From assembly GCA_022565195.1 (NCBI GenBank), contig JADFJZ010000004.1:1-12650 (forward strand): 12,650 bases of DNA, given 5' to 3'. This DNA comes from Planctomycetota bacterium. Its GTDB lineage: Bacteria > Planctomycetota > Phycisphaerae > UBA1845 > CAIVHJ01. Below the pieces are notes generated by a model. The model saw only the letters and a program-made list of their open reading frames with translations, searched no databases and was not told where the DNA came from. Shown in pieces: positions 1 to 6,338 of this stretch; positions within the stretch are counted from its first letter, which is position 1; the number at the start of each line of letters is the position of its first letter. A program made the translations under genes and the position numbers.

Positions 1-845
1 TGCGGATTCTCGATCGCCGCGTCGGCCTGAAGCCCGTCACTGATCTAGGCCTGAGCAGGAAAGATATGGAACGCATGTTGGTCGCCGCCAATCGAAAGAG
101 TGGGATGATTCTTGTCTGCGGCCCCACCGGAAGCGGTAAGACCACTACACTCTATGCCCTTTTGAATCAGTTCGATGCCACCTCGCGCAACATTGTGACC
201 GTTGAAGACCCCATCGAATACCCCATCGAACATGCCACCCAAACCGAAGTCAACGTGAGAGCGAACATCACTTTCGCGAACGTCATGCGGGCGATGCTGC
301 GGCAGAACCCCGATGTGATTCTGGTGGGTGAAATACGTGACAACGAAACCGCGGAACTGGCCCTGCAGGCCTCCAATACGGGACACCTGGTGCTCAGCAC
401 GGTCCACGGCAACGACAGTTCCGCCGCGATGCTGCGGTTGTCCGACCTGGGTGTGCCACCACGGCGACTTGCCGGCGCCATTACGGCGGTGCTGTCACAA
501 CGGCTGGTCCGGCGATTGTGTCCGGAGTGCAAGACGCGCACGCAACTGAGTGCGGCCCAATTCGACATAGCTCAGGAACACGGCATGACCTCTGACGAAG
601 TCTACAAGCCTGTCGGCTGTGGCGATTGTCGCGATACAGGCTTCCACGGGCGAGAAGGCATTTTCGAACTACTGTTCGTCAATCGCGCAGTGGACAACGT
701 GCTGACTCAGGATCCAACATTGGCCGAATTGCGCGACGCCGCAATGGAGGCAGGCATGATGCCAATGTTCCACCACGGAATGCAAAAAGTCGCCTCCGGC
801 CTGACCACGTTTGACGAAATAGAAAGAGTTTGCGGATCGGAGTGA
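1..845 (+). CDS. GspE/PilB-family secretion or pilus assembly ATPase, C-terminal part (5' truncated by window edge)
   Basis: The reading frame is open from base 3, so the gene starts outside the window and 280 C-terminal residues are visible. The protein is a hexameric cytoplasmic ATPase that powers type II secretion or type IV pilus assembly. The fragment shows the Walker A motif GPTGSGKT (nt 120-143), an Asp box around VEDPIEY, the Walker B motif with ILVGEIRD (about nt 318-341), a histidine box with STVHGNDSS, and the zinc-binding tetracysteine pair CPEC (519-530) and CGDC (618-629). These are typical of GspE/PilB rather than the retraction ATPase PilT, which lacks the cysteine module. The end, with GIFELL and a final DEIERV, is complete for the family. 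The stop overlaps the next gene. GspE cannot be separated from PilB without the missing N-terminus and neighbours. Confidence 0.95.
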   Translation, partial: RILDRRVGLKPVTDLGLSRKDMERMLVAANRKSGMILVCGPTGSGKTTTLYALLNQFDATSRNIVTVEDPIEYPIEHATQTEVNVRANITFANVMRAMLRQNPDVILVGEIRDNETAELALQASNTGHLVLSTVHGNDSSAAMLRLSDLGVPPRRLAGAITAVLSQRLVRRLCPECKTRTQLSAAQFDIAQEHGMTSDEVYKPVGCGDCRDTGFHGREGIFELLFVNRAVDNVLTQDPTLAELRDAAMEAGMMPMFHHGMQKVASGLTTFDEIERVCGSE

Positions 846-1483
846 AACTTCGGATGGCTGTCCTTGTAGCAATCATTGCGGGCATTGGCTTGGGCCTGTT
901 GTATTCGCGCAGAGGCTTGTTCCTGGCTGCCATTACATTGGTCTCCGCGTTCCTATCGATCATGACGGCGCTGGGCTTTGGCGCCACCGTGGTCCATACG
1001 GTCGGCGTGCAGTCGGAATACGCCTACGGAACCACCATGCTCGCGATTGCGACGTTCGTGTTCCTCGTAATCCGCGGGACTCTGGTTTTCATCAATGAAG
1101 ATGTCGATTTTCATCCTCTTGTGGAGCGTGTGGGCGGTGCATTGGTCGGGCTGGCGCTTGGGTTGTTCGTCATAGGGTTCGGCTGCATCTGCATGTTGTG
1201 CATGCCGTTCCCTGATGTTCTGCGCAATGCGAAACCGAACACCGAACAGGCGACCGCCCTGGTTCTTCTCCCCTGCCAGACAGTCACCCGCCTGCTTCCC
1301 GGCAAGAGACCGTTCCAATTGAATGGCCTGCTCTCGGCCGGCGGGTCCAAATTCAGTGTCTATGTGAAGCCGCTCCCCCCGCCACCTCCCGATCTCGAAA
1401 CGTCGGAGGACGATTCTTCAGAGCAAGAGCTACCCGATACCGACGACACAAACCCATCGAATCGTGAACGCGATTCTAGGTAG
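842..1483 (+). CDS. Small integral membrane protein, CvpA-like
   Basis: This encodes about 213 residues with four hydrophobic segments: near the N-terminus (AVLVAIIAGIGLGLLY), then GLFLAAITLVSAFLSIM, then TTMLAIATFVFLVIRGTLVF, then GGALVGLALGLFVIGFG. The order, with a Gly-rich last helix preceded by a short acidic loop (DFHPLVERVGGALVG), resembles the CvpA (colicin V production) family of inner-membrane proteins. The tail from about residue 175 is polar, with a run of prolines and many Asp/Glu/Ser residues, and is probably cytoplasmic and disordered. I chose GTG at 842 because it overlaps the ATPase stop (GTGA), which suggests translational coupling. ATG at 854, with GGAG 11 nt upstream, is a good alternative, and TTG at 830 is the longest form. 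The role is unknown. Coupling to a secretion ATPase suggests a membrane function, but this is inference. Confidence 0.75.
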   Translation: MKLRMAVLVAIIAGIGLGLLYSRRGLFLAAITLVSAFLSIMTALGFGATVVHTVGVQSEYAYGTTMLAIATFVFLVIRGTLVFINEDVDFHPLVERVGGALVGLALGLFVIGFGCICMLCMPFPDVLRNAKPNTEQATALVLLPCQTVTRLLPGKRPFQLNGLLSAGGSKFSVYVKPLPPPPPDLETSEDDSSEQELPDTDDTNPSNRERDSR

Positions 1484-1495
1484 AGTGGCCGAATC

Positions 1496-1506
1496 CTCAC
1501 AGTGAG
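1496..1506. repeat. Short perfect inverted repeat in convergent gap
   Basis: CTCAC and GTGAG flank a single A in the 28-bp gap between two converging genes. With a one-base centre and no T-run it cannot form a strong terminator, and could equally be a chance palindrome. Confidence 0.2.
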
Positions 1507-1511
1507 CAAAG

Positions 1512-2114
1512 CTAACCAGCCGGATCCCCTGCCGCGACGGTCTTGCCTGCGAGTAGATATATGACGCGGATAACGGTCTTTCGACCATAGACGATGACGA
1601 GCGGAAGCAGTATCCAGGCCATCAGCACGGGACCCAGACCAGCGTGCAGCAGGATGATCCCGATGGCGATCAAAGCGAGATACAACAGCCCTAACATCAC
1701 ACCCAGCGCCGTCACGGTCGCCTGCGGATCGATCGCCGGATTCGAGATGACCTCGATTTCCTCGGGCTGGGCTTGCTCGACAGGAACCTCTCGTTCGGCC
1801 GCCTCACCCTTGGCACTCCTCTCGGAAGAAGCAAGCGCGTCGAGCGGATCAAACTTCACGCTGTCGTTCGGCTGCTGTGACTGGGGCTTGTTCGCAGGCG
1901 GCTTCGCGGCCGATTTATTCGCCTGCTTTCTGGGTTCTGCCTTTTTCGGGCGCGCAGCGGGGTCTGGGCGCCGAGTATCGGGCACTTTGAACACATGCCC
2001 GCAACTCAAACATTTGGCCTTTCGCCCGACCGCGCTGGCGTCGAATGAGAGCTTCGAACCACACGCCTGGCAAAACGCCGTGATCTGCTTTTGGGGTCGT
2101 TGTGTGCTGTCCAT
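1512..2114 (-). CDS. Zinc-ribbon protein with two C-terminal membrane helices (function unknown)
   Basis: This encodes 200 residues from ATG at 2114. Residues 14-45 form a Cys4 ribbon (C15-x2-C18-x16-C35-x2-C38, ending GHVFKVP) of the MJ0042 type, frequent at the N-termini of planctomycete proteins. Residues 46-125 are a low-complexity linker, first Lys/Ala/Pro/Gln-rich and then acidic. Two hydrophobic segments follow at about 132-156 and 160-176, and a short basic tail comes next. The ribbon probably lies in the cytoplasm, tethered to the inner membrane. An upstream in-frame ATG at 2180 would add 22 residues. I prefer 2114 because the ribbon then sits at the usual distance from the N-terminus, and because the promoter-like sequence at 2195-2223 would leave only about 8 nt of leader before 2180. 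The gene converges on the CvpA-like gene and diverges from rnr. I do not recognise a specific function. Confidence 0.8.
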   Translation of the reverse strand: MDSTQRPQKQITAFCQACGSKLSFDASAVGRKAKCLSCGHVFKVPDTRRPDPAARPKKAEPRKQANKSAAKPPANKPQSQQPNDSVKFDPLDALASSERSAKGEAAEREVPVEQAQPEEIEVISNPAIDPQATVTALGVMLGLLYLALIAIGIILLHAGLGPVLMAWILLPLVIVYGRKTVIRVIYLLAGKTVAAGDPAG

Positions 2115-2194
2115 GTTTCGCTGCGCTGCAACCTGCCTGCTTCTCAGCCGTGCCGTCGAACCCGGCCCCTTCTGATGCATTGATTTGAGTGTTC

Positions 2195-2223
2195 ATTCTA
2201 TCCGTCGCAGGAGCCCAAGGCAA
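2195..2223 (-). promoter_or_regulatory. Candidate sigma70-type promoter for the zinc-ribbon gene
   Basis: Read on the minus strand, TTGCCT (2223-2218) and TAGAAT (2200-2195) are separated by 17 bases. They match the -35 and -10 consensus at 4 of 6 and 5 of 6 positions. The predicted start of transcription is near 2188. Confidence 0.45.
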
Positions 2224-2227
2224 GCAT

Positions 2228-2256
2228 TTGCAGACCTACTGAACCCGCCTTATCAT
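2228..2256 (+). promoter_or_regulatory. Candidate sigma70-type promoter for rnr
   Basis: TTGCAG (2228-2233) and TATCAT (2251-2256) are spaced by 17 bases. The -10 matches 5 of 6 consensus bases and the -35 keeps TTG. Transcription would begin near 2263, only a few bases before the rnr ATG at 2267, giving an almost leaderless message. Its -35 lies four bases from the -35 of the opposing promoter. Confidence 0.4.
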
Positions 2257-2266
2257 CTTTCGTGCC

Positions 2267-4516
2267 ATGAAATCGAGCAGTATTTCGGATCAAATTCTCC
2301 GACTCGTGAAGGATCGCGCCTATCGGCCTCTGGAGTTGCCTGCGCTGGCTGAGCGTCTGGGAGTCTCCGGCGAAAAGTACGATGACTTTCAGGCGCAAGC
2401 CGAAGCTTTGCACCGCCAGGGCAAGATCATCATCACGGAAGTCCAAACGGTCTTGCCACCCGAGATGCGTGGCCAGACCATCGGTACGTATCGGGCGAAC
2501 CCACGCGGGTTCGGGTTTGTCGTCCCCACATCAACGACGACGCACGGCGATCTCTACATCCCTGCGGGTCACCAGAAAAACGCCATCACGGGCGATACTG
2601 TCTTGGCGCGTGTTCTCAAGAAAAGCAAGCGCAGTGACAGGACGGTCTATGAGGGCCGGATTGTTCGCATCCTCGAGCGAGGCCGGAGTCAATTCGTCGG
2701 CCGGTTGCAGAAGAAGGGGCGACGGTGGTTCATCGTGCCCGAAGGAAAGGAGTCGCACGGGCCGATTTTCGTCCCGGACGCAAAAGCCAAGAACGCCGCC
2801 GAGGGTATGCAGGTGGTCGTGGAGATCACCGAGTACCCATCCGCTAAGACTGAGGCTCGCGGAACGATCGTCGAGGTTCTCGGCCGCCACGGCGATCCGG
2901 ACGTCGATACCTTGAGCATGATCCGCCATCACGATCTGCCGCATGATTTTTCCAAACGCTGCAAGAATCAAGCACGCCGCGTCGCGACCGCCTACGATCC
3001 GGAAAGTGCTTGCGAAGGCCGGATCGATTTGTCGGGTGAGACGATCATCACGATCGATCCTGACAATGCCAGGGACTTCGACGATGCCATCTCGCTCAAA
3101 CAAAGCAAGGGCGAGTGGGAGTTGGGCATCCACATCGCGGACGTCAGCCACTTCGTCAAGCCCGGATCGGCACTCGACGACGAAGCCAAAGAACGCGGCA
3201 ACAGCGTCTACTTCCCCGGCCACGTCATTCCCATGCTGCCCGAGACCCTGTCCAACGGCGTGTGCAGCTTGCAGGAGGGCGTTCCTCGGCTGGTCAAGAG
3301 TGCGTTCATCCGGTACGGCTCTGACGGCCGCGTGCTCGACGAACGCGTGTGCAACAGTGTCATTTGTTCGACACGGCGGCTGACCTATGAGCAGGCCAGC
3401 CTGATCCTTGACGGCCGGACCGGCGGTTTCGGTCGAGCTGTCGTGAATCTGGTCCGCAAAATGGATCGCCTGGCACGCGTGATACAAAAACGCCGCCTGG
3501 CCGAAGGCATGCTCGTACTCGATCTGCCGAGCGTGGAACTGGTTCTGAACGAGGGCGGGGCCGTGGTCGATGTCGTCCCGGAAGACCAGAGCTTTTCACA
3601 CACGATCATCGAAATGTTCATGGTCGAAGCCAACGAAGCTGTAGCACGGCTGCTGACGCGTGCGAAGGCGCCCCACCTGCGGAGGATCCATCCGGATCCG
3701 GACCAGCATTCAGGAGAGACCGCAGCCGGGATACTGATCGGCCTGGGATACGACATGGACGCCCATCCGGGCCGCTTCGCCATCCAACAAGCACTCAAGC
3801 AAGTCAAAGGGCGGCCTGAAGCACTCCCAGTCAACCTTGCGGTGCTGCGGTCGATGCAGCGGGCCGAGTACTCCCCCAGACAAATCGGCCACTACGCGTT
3901 GGCCAGCGAGTGCTACACGCATTTCACTTCGCCCATCCGGCGATATCCCGATCTAACCATCCATCGGCTGCTTGACCGCTACATCCGAGGCGAACTGACA
4001 GACGAGGGTCACCACAACGACGTCCCCAGTGCGCACGAGCTCACACAGCTCGGCACGCATCTCAGTCACACAGAACGCCGCGCCGAGGCCGCGGAGCGGG
4101 AGCTGCGAACCGTCAAGGTGCTGCGCTTTCTGAGCAATCGTGTGGGGGATACGCTGAAAGGAGTGATCACGGGAGTCACGGACTTCGGACTGTTCGTTCA
4201 ACTCGACAAGTACGGAATCGAAGGGCTGGTGCGTCGCGAGGATCTGCCCGACGACTGGTGGACGGTTCTGCCGGAGTCCGGATGCCTGGTCGGCGAAAAA
4301 ACCGGGCAGCGCTACTCGATTGGTGATTCGGCCGAGGTCACCATCGTGCGGATCGACGTGCCCTCTCGCAATCTCGATTTGCATCTCGATCGCCGTACCT
4401 CCCGGGCAGGGCGCGCCGTGCGAAAGACATCTCGGCGCGGGAGTCGTACCGCGGCCAAAGCTCGCCGAAAAAACAAGTCCGGAAACACACGCCAAAGACG
4501 CCGGCGAACGCGTTGA
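2267..4516 (+). CDS. rnr: Ribonuclease R (3'-5' exoribonuclease)
   Basis: This encodes 749 residues, slightly shorter than E. coli RNase R. It degrades structured RNA processively from the 3' end and takes part in mRNA decay and RNA quality control in the cytoplasm. Domains in order: an N-terminal winged-helix-like segment (about 5-55); a cold-shock OB fold starting at GTYRANPRGFGFV; a second OB fold (FVGRLQKKGRRWFIVPEGK); the RNB catalytic domain; an S1 domain (about 627-707, KGVITGVTDFGLFVQL); and a basic Arg/Lys tail (708-749). The metal-binding aspartates are present in DPDNARDFDD as D264, D270, D272 and D273, matching E. coli D272, D278, D280 and D281. Also present are SVYFPGHVIPMLPETLSNG and the signature HFTSPIRRYPDL. 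The S1 domain and basic tail identify RNase R rather than RNase II. The start is the first ATG and is preceded by no clear Shine-Dalgarno site. Confidence 0.96.
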   Translation: MKSSSISDQILRLVKDRAYRPLELPALAERLGVSGEKYDDFQAQAEALHRQGKIIITEVQTVLPPEMRGQTIGTYRANPRGFGFVVPTSTTTHGDLYIPAGHQKNAITGDTVLARVLKKSKRSDRTVYEGRIVRILERGRSQFVGRLQKKGRRWFIVPEGKESHGPIFVPDAKAKNAAEGMQVVVEITEYPSAKTEARGTIVEVLGRHGDPDVDTLSMIRHHDLPHDFSKRCKNQARRVATAYDPESACEGRIDLSGETIITIDPDNARDFDDAISLKQSKGEWELGIHIADVSHFVKPGSALDDEAKERGNSVYFPGHVIPMLPETLSNGVCSLQEGVPRLVKSAFIRYGSDGRVLDERVCNSVICSTRRLTYEQASLILDGRTGGFGRAVVNLVRKMDRLARVIQKRRLAEGMLVLDLPSVELVLNEGGAVVDVVPEDQSFSHTIIEMFMVEANEAVARLLTRAKAPHLRRIHPDPDQHSGETAAGILIGLGYDMDAHPGRFAIQQALKQVKGRPEALPVNLAVLRSMQRAEYSPRQIGHYALASECYTHFTSPIRRYPDLTIHRLLDRYIRGELTDEGHHNDVPSAHELTQLGTHLSHTERRAEAAERELRTVKVLRFLSNRVGDTLKGVITGVTDFGLFVQLDKYGIEGLVRREDLPDDWWTVLPESGCLVGEKTGQRYSIGDSAEVTIVRIDVPSRNLDLHLDRRTSRAGRAVRKTSRRGSRTAAKARRKNKSGNTRQRRRRTR

Positions 4517-4578
4517 CAGCCTGTGTCGCTCCAGCTACCCTAAGCCCTTCGCCACGTTGAACTCGGACGACGCACGAA

Positions 4579-5739
4579 ATGCAAGTACTCAAGACCGCAC
4601 TGAATGACTTCCACGCCCGGATGGGGGCCAAGCTTGTGGACTTCGCCGGCTGGAACATGCCGCTGTCCTACACGAGCATCATCGAAGAACACAATGCCAC
4701 ACGCAACAACTGCACGATGTTCGATGTCTCGCACATGGGGCGAGTCTACGTTTCCGGTCCGGACGCCTGCGCGCTCCTCGACTTCCTATGCACGCGACAC
4801 ATCGCCACGATGGAAATCAACCAGTCCCGCTACAGCCACATGTGCAAAGAAAACGGCGGGGTTCTCGACGACTTGATCGTCTCCAGGTTTGATGACGAGC
4901 GATTTTTAGTCGTCTGCAATGCCTCAAACCGGGACAAGATCGTTTCGTGGATCACGCAACACGCCGACAACAAGAGCGTGGAGATTGACGACCAGACCCG
5001 CTCCACCGCCATGCTGGCAATCCAGGGGCCGACCACCGCGGATATAGCGGATGAGCTGCTGCCCGCAGACATCTTGAAACTCAAGCGATACCGCTTCAAG
5101 GTCGGCAGGTACGTCGGCGTGGAGTACGTCTGCTCACGCACGGGGTATACGGGCGAGGACGGTTTCGAGTTTATTCTCTCAAACGCTTCGGGAAAGCTGC
5201 TGGCCAATGCCTTGGTCGATCCCAACGGAGCGGTCCAGGGCAGGATCACGCTTGCGGGCCTTGGCGCTCGGGATACCCTGCGGCTCGAAGCCGGCATGCC
5301 GCTTTATGGGCACGAGCTGCACGAGGACATCGACTCGATCACGGCCGGCCAGGGTTGGTGTGTCAATTTGGAGAAGGAATTCATCGGCAGAGACGCAATG
5401 GCGAGGATTCAGGACCAAGGCCCGAAGCGGATGATGGTGGGCCTGGAAATCGAAGGCAGGCGAATCGCCCGCCAGGATGCGCCGATCGAACATGATGGCC
5501 AAACGGTCGGTACGGTCACCAGCGGTACCACCAGCCCCACGCTGGGGAAAGTCATCGCCATGGGCTTTGTTGATGCAGGGTTGTCCGAACCGGGCACCGA
5601 CCTCAAAGTTGACATTCGCGGCGTCAAGACAGCCGCGCGAGTTGTGCCGCTGCCTTTCTTCAAGAAACCAAGAAAAAAGGTGTTCGGCACGCGCCGCAGC
5701 GGCCAGGGTCAGCCGATGAAAAAGACGGGGCTCACCTAG
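4579..5739 (+). CDS. gcvT: Glycine cleavage system T protein (aminomethyltransferase)
   Basis: This encodes 386 residues. The enzyme takes the aminomethyl group from lipoylated GcvH, gives methylene-tetrahydrofolate and releases ammonia. Family motifs along the chain: DFAGWNMPLSY (21-31), FDVSHMGR, the folate-contacting segment NGGVLDDLIV with the Asp pair 97/98, RTGYTGEDGFEF, GARDTLRLEAGMPLYGHEL, and the C-terminal GTVTSGTTSPTLGKVIAMGFV. The active-site region is intact. The final 20 or so residues form an unusual basic extension (KKPRKKVFGTRR and onward) beyond the usual end of the fold. The gene lies 62 bp after rnr, with no convincing promoter or Shine-Dalgarno site in the gap, so it may be cotranscribed with rnr. 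gcvH follows after 25 bp. No gcvP follows. Confidence 0.96.
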   Translation: MQVLKTALNDFHARMGAKLVDFAGWNMPLSYTSIIEEHNATRNNCTMFDVSHMGRVYVSGPDACALLDFLCTRHIATMEINQSRYSHMCKENGGVLDDLIVSRFDDERFLVVCNASNRDKIVSWITQHADNKSVEIDDQTRSTAMLAIQGPTTADIADELLPADILKLKRYRFKVGRYVGVEYVCSRTGYTGEDGFEFILSNASGKLLANALVDPNGAVQGRITLAGLGARDTLRLEAGMPLYGHELHEDIDSITAGQGWCVNLEKEFIGRDAMARIQDQGPKRMMVGLEIEGRRIARQDAPIEHDGQTVGTVTSGTTSPTLGKVIAMGFVDAGLSEPGTDLKVDIRGVKTAARVVPLPFFKKPRKKVFGTRRSGQGQPMKKTGLT

Positions 5740-5757
5740 AACTTAGAACTCAGGACT
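5737..5757 (+). repeat. Tandem heptamer tract between gcvT and gcvH
   Basis: Three consecutive 7-base units are present: TAGAACT, TAGAACT and CAGGACT. The first unit supplies the gcvT stop codon. The third contains AGGAC, which lies 8 bases before the gcvH ATG and is the only Shine-Dalgarno-like sequence there. The first two copies are identical and the third differs at two positions. Confidence 0.5.
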
Positions 5758-5764
5758 CTTAAAC

Positions 5765-6145
5765 ATGGGCGTACCGCAGGATCGCAAGTACTTAGAATCA
5801 CACGAATGGTGTTTCGTCGATGGAAACGTTGTGACCATCGGCATCACGCAGTTTGCCGCCGATCAACTGAGCGACGTGACCTACGTGGAGCTGCCCGCCG
5901 CGGGCACTGAACTCACGGCGGGCAAGATCTTCGGAGAAATCGAGTCGGTCAAAGCCACGAGCGAGATGTACTGCGCCGTCAGCGGCATGGTCGTGGAAGT
6001 CAACGGGGCCCTCGAGGACCAGCCCGAACTGGTCAACACCGATCCTTTCGGCGAGGGCTGGATGATCAAGGTCGAAGCATCAGACTTGGCCGACGTCGAG
6101 AAGCTGCTCTCCGCCGCCGAGTACGACAAGAAGTACACCGAGTGA
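5765..6145 (+). CDS. gcvH: Glycine cleavage system H protein (lipoyl carrier)
   Basis: This encodes 126 residues, the normal length. The lipoylated swinging-arm protein carries the aminomethyl group from the P protein to the T protein and electrons to the L protein. The sequence has the usual opening KYLESHEW, VTIGITQFAADQLSDVTYVELP, and the lipoylation site GEIESVKATSEMY with Lys63 as the acceptor, followed by CAVSGMVVEVN and the closing NTDPFGEGWMIKVE. The start ATG follows an AGGAC site by 8 bases. It sits 25 bp after gcvT in the same transcript, and the next gene converges on it. Confidence 0.96.
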   Translation: MGVPQDRKYLESHEWCFVDGNVVTIGITQFAADQLSDVTYVELPAAGTELTAGKIFGEIESVKATSEMYCAVSGMVVEVNGALEDQPELVNTDPFGEGWMIKVEASDLADVEKLLSAAEYDKKYTE

Positions 6146-6178
6146 CCCCTTGGCGTTGGTCCCATCCGATCCGCCGTA

Positions 6179-6328
6179 TCAGCGTTTAGCGGCGACCCGC
6201 AGGGGAGCACGTTTTTGGGGCATCGCGGAATCCACGCAGCAAACCCCGCAACCACCGTAAGCGCAGGGCAGCACACATAACGCACAAGGACCGCCGGGGC
6301 CACAAGGCCACAGCGGTCCTCGACGCAA
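6179..6328 (-). CDS. Putative cysteine-rich small protein (49 aa, TTG start)
   Basis: This small minus-strand frame lies just after the stop of the VIT/vWA gene. From TTG at 6328 it gives a 49-residue peptide whose first half is packed with cysteines, including WPCGPGGPCALC, VLPCAYGGC and GVCC, for seven Cys in about 22 residues. It ends with a basic tail (KRAPLRVAAKR). Such spacing could bind metal or form disulfides. Weak points: the only start in frame is TTG, no clear Shine-Dalgarno site is visible, and the hairpin at 6287-6320 lies inside its 5' end. A competing frame from ATG at 6338, directly abutting the upstream stop, gives 50 residues without clear character. It may be a chance frame. 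Confidence 0.25.
   Translation of the reverse strand: MRRGPLWPCGPGGPCALCVLPCAYGGCGVCCVDSAMPQKRAPLRVAAKR
6287..6320 (-). terminator. Hairpin downstream of the VIT/vWA gene, possible terminator
   Basis: AGGACCGC (6287-6294) pairs perfectly with GCGGTCCT (6313-6320). Inside, GGCC (6298-6301) pairs with GGCC (6306-6309) around an ACAA loop. It starts about 18 bases past the minus-strand stop and 141 bases past gcvH. No strong T-run follows on either strand, so an intrinsic terminator is uncertain. Confidence 0.35.
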
Positions 6329-6338
6329 CCCGCATCAT

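Noticed and set aside
1594..2175. Plus-strand frame of 193 codons opposite the zinc-ribbon gene
   Set aside because: The minus strand has a coherent Cys4 ribbon and two membrane helices. The plus frame is the Ser/Ala/Gly-rich complement.
2531..3487. Minus-strand open frame of 318 codons opposite rnr
   Set aside because: It is an in-phase antisense shadow of the RNase R catalytic region, with no independent motifs.
4517..4578. TTGAAC near 4555 considered as a -35 for gcvT
   Set aside because: There is no room for a -10 and leader before the ATG at 4579, and no other convincing promoter was seen in the gap.
5881..6303. Minus-strand frame of 140 codons over gcvH and the convergent gap
   Set aside because: Most of it is antisense to gcvH. 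The part in the gap does not show the cysteine clustering seen in the neighbouring frame.
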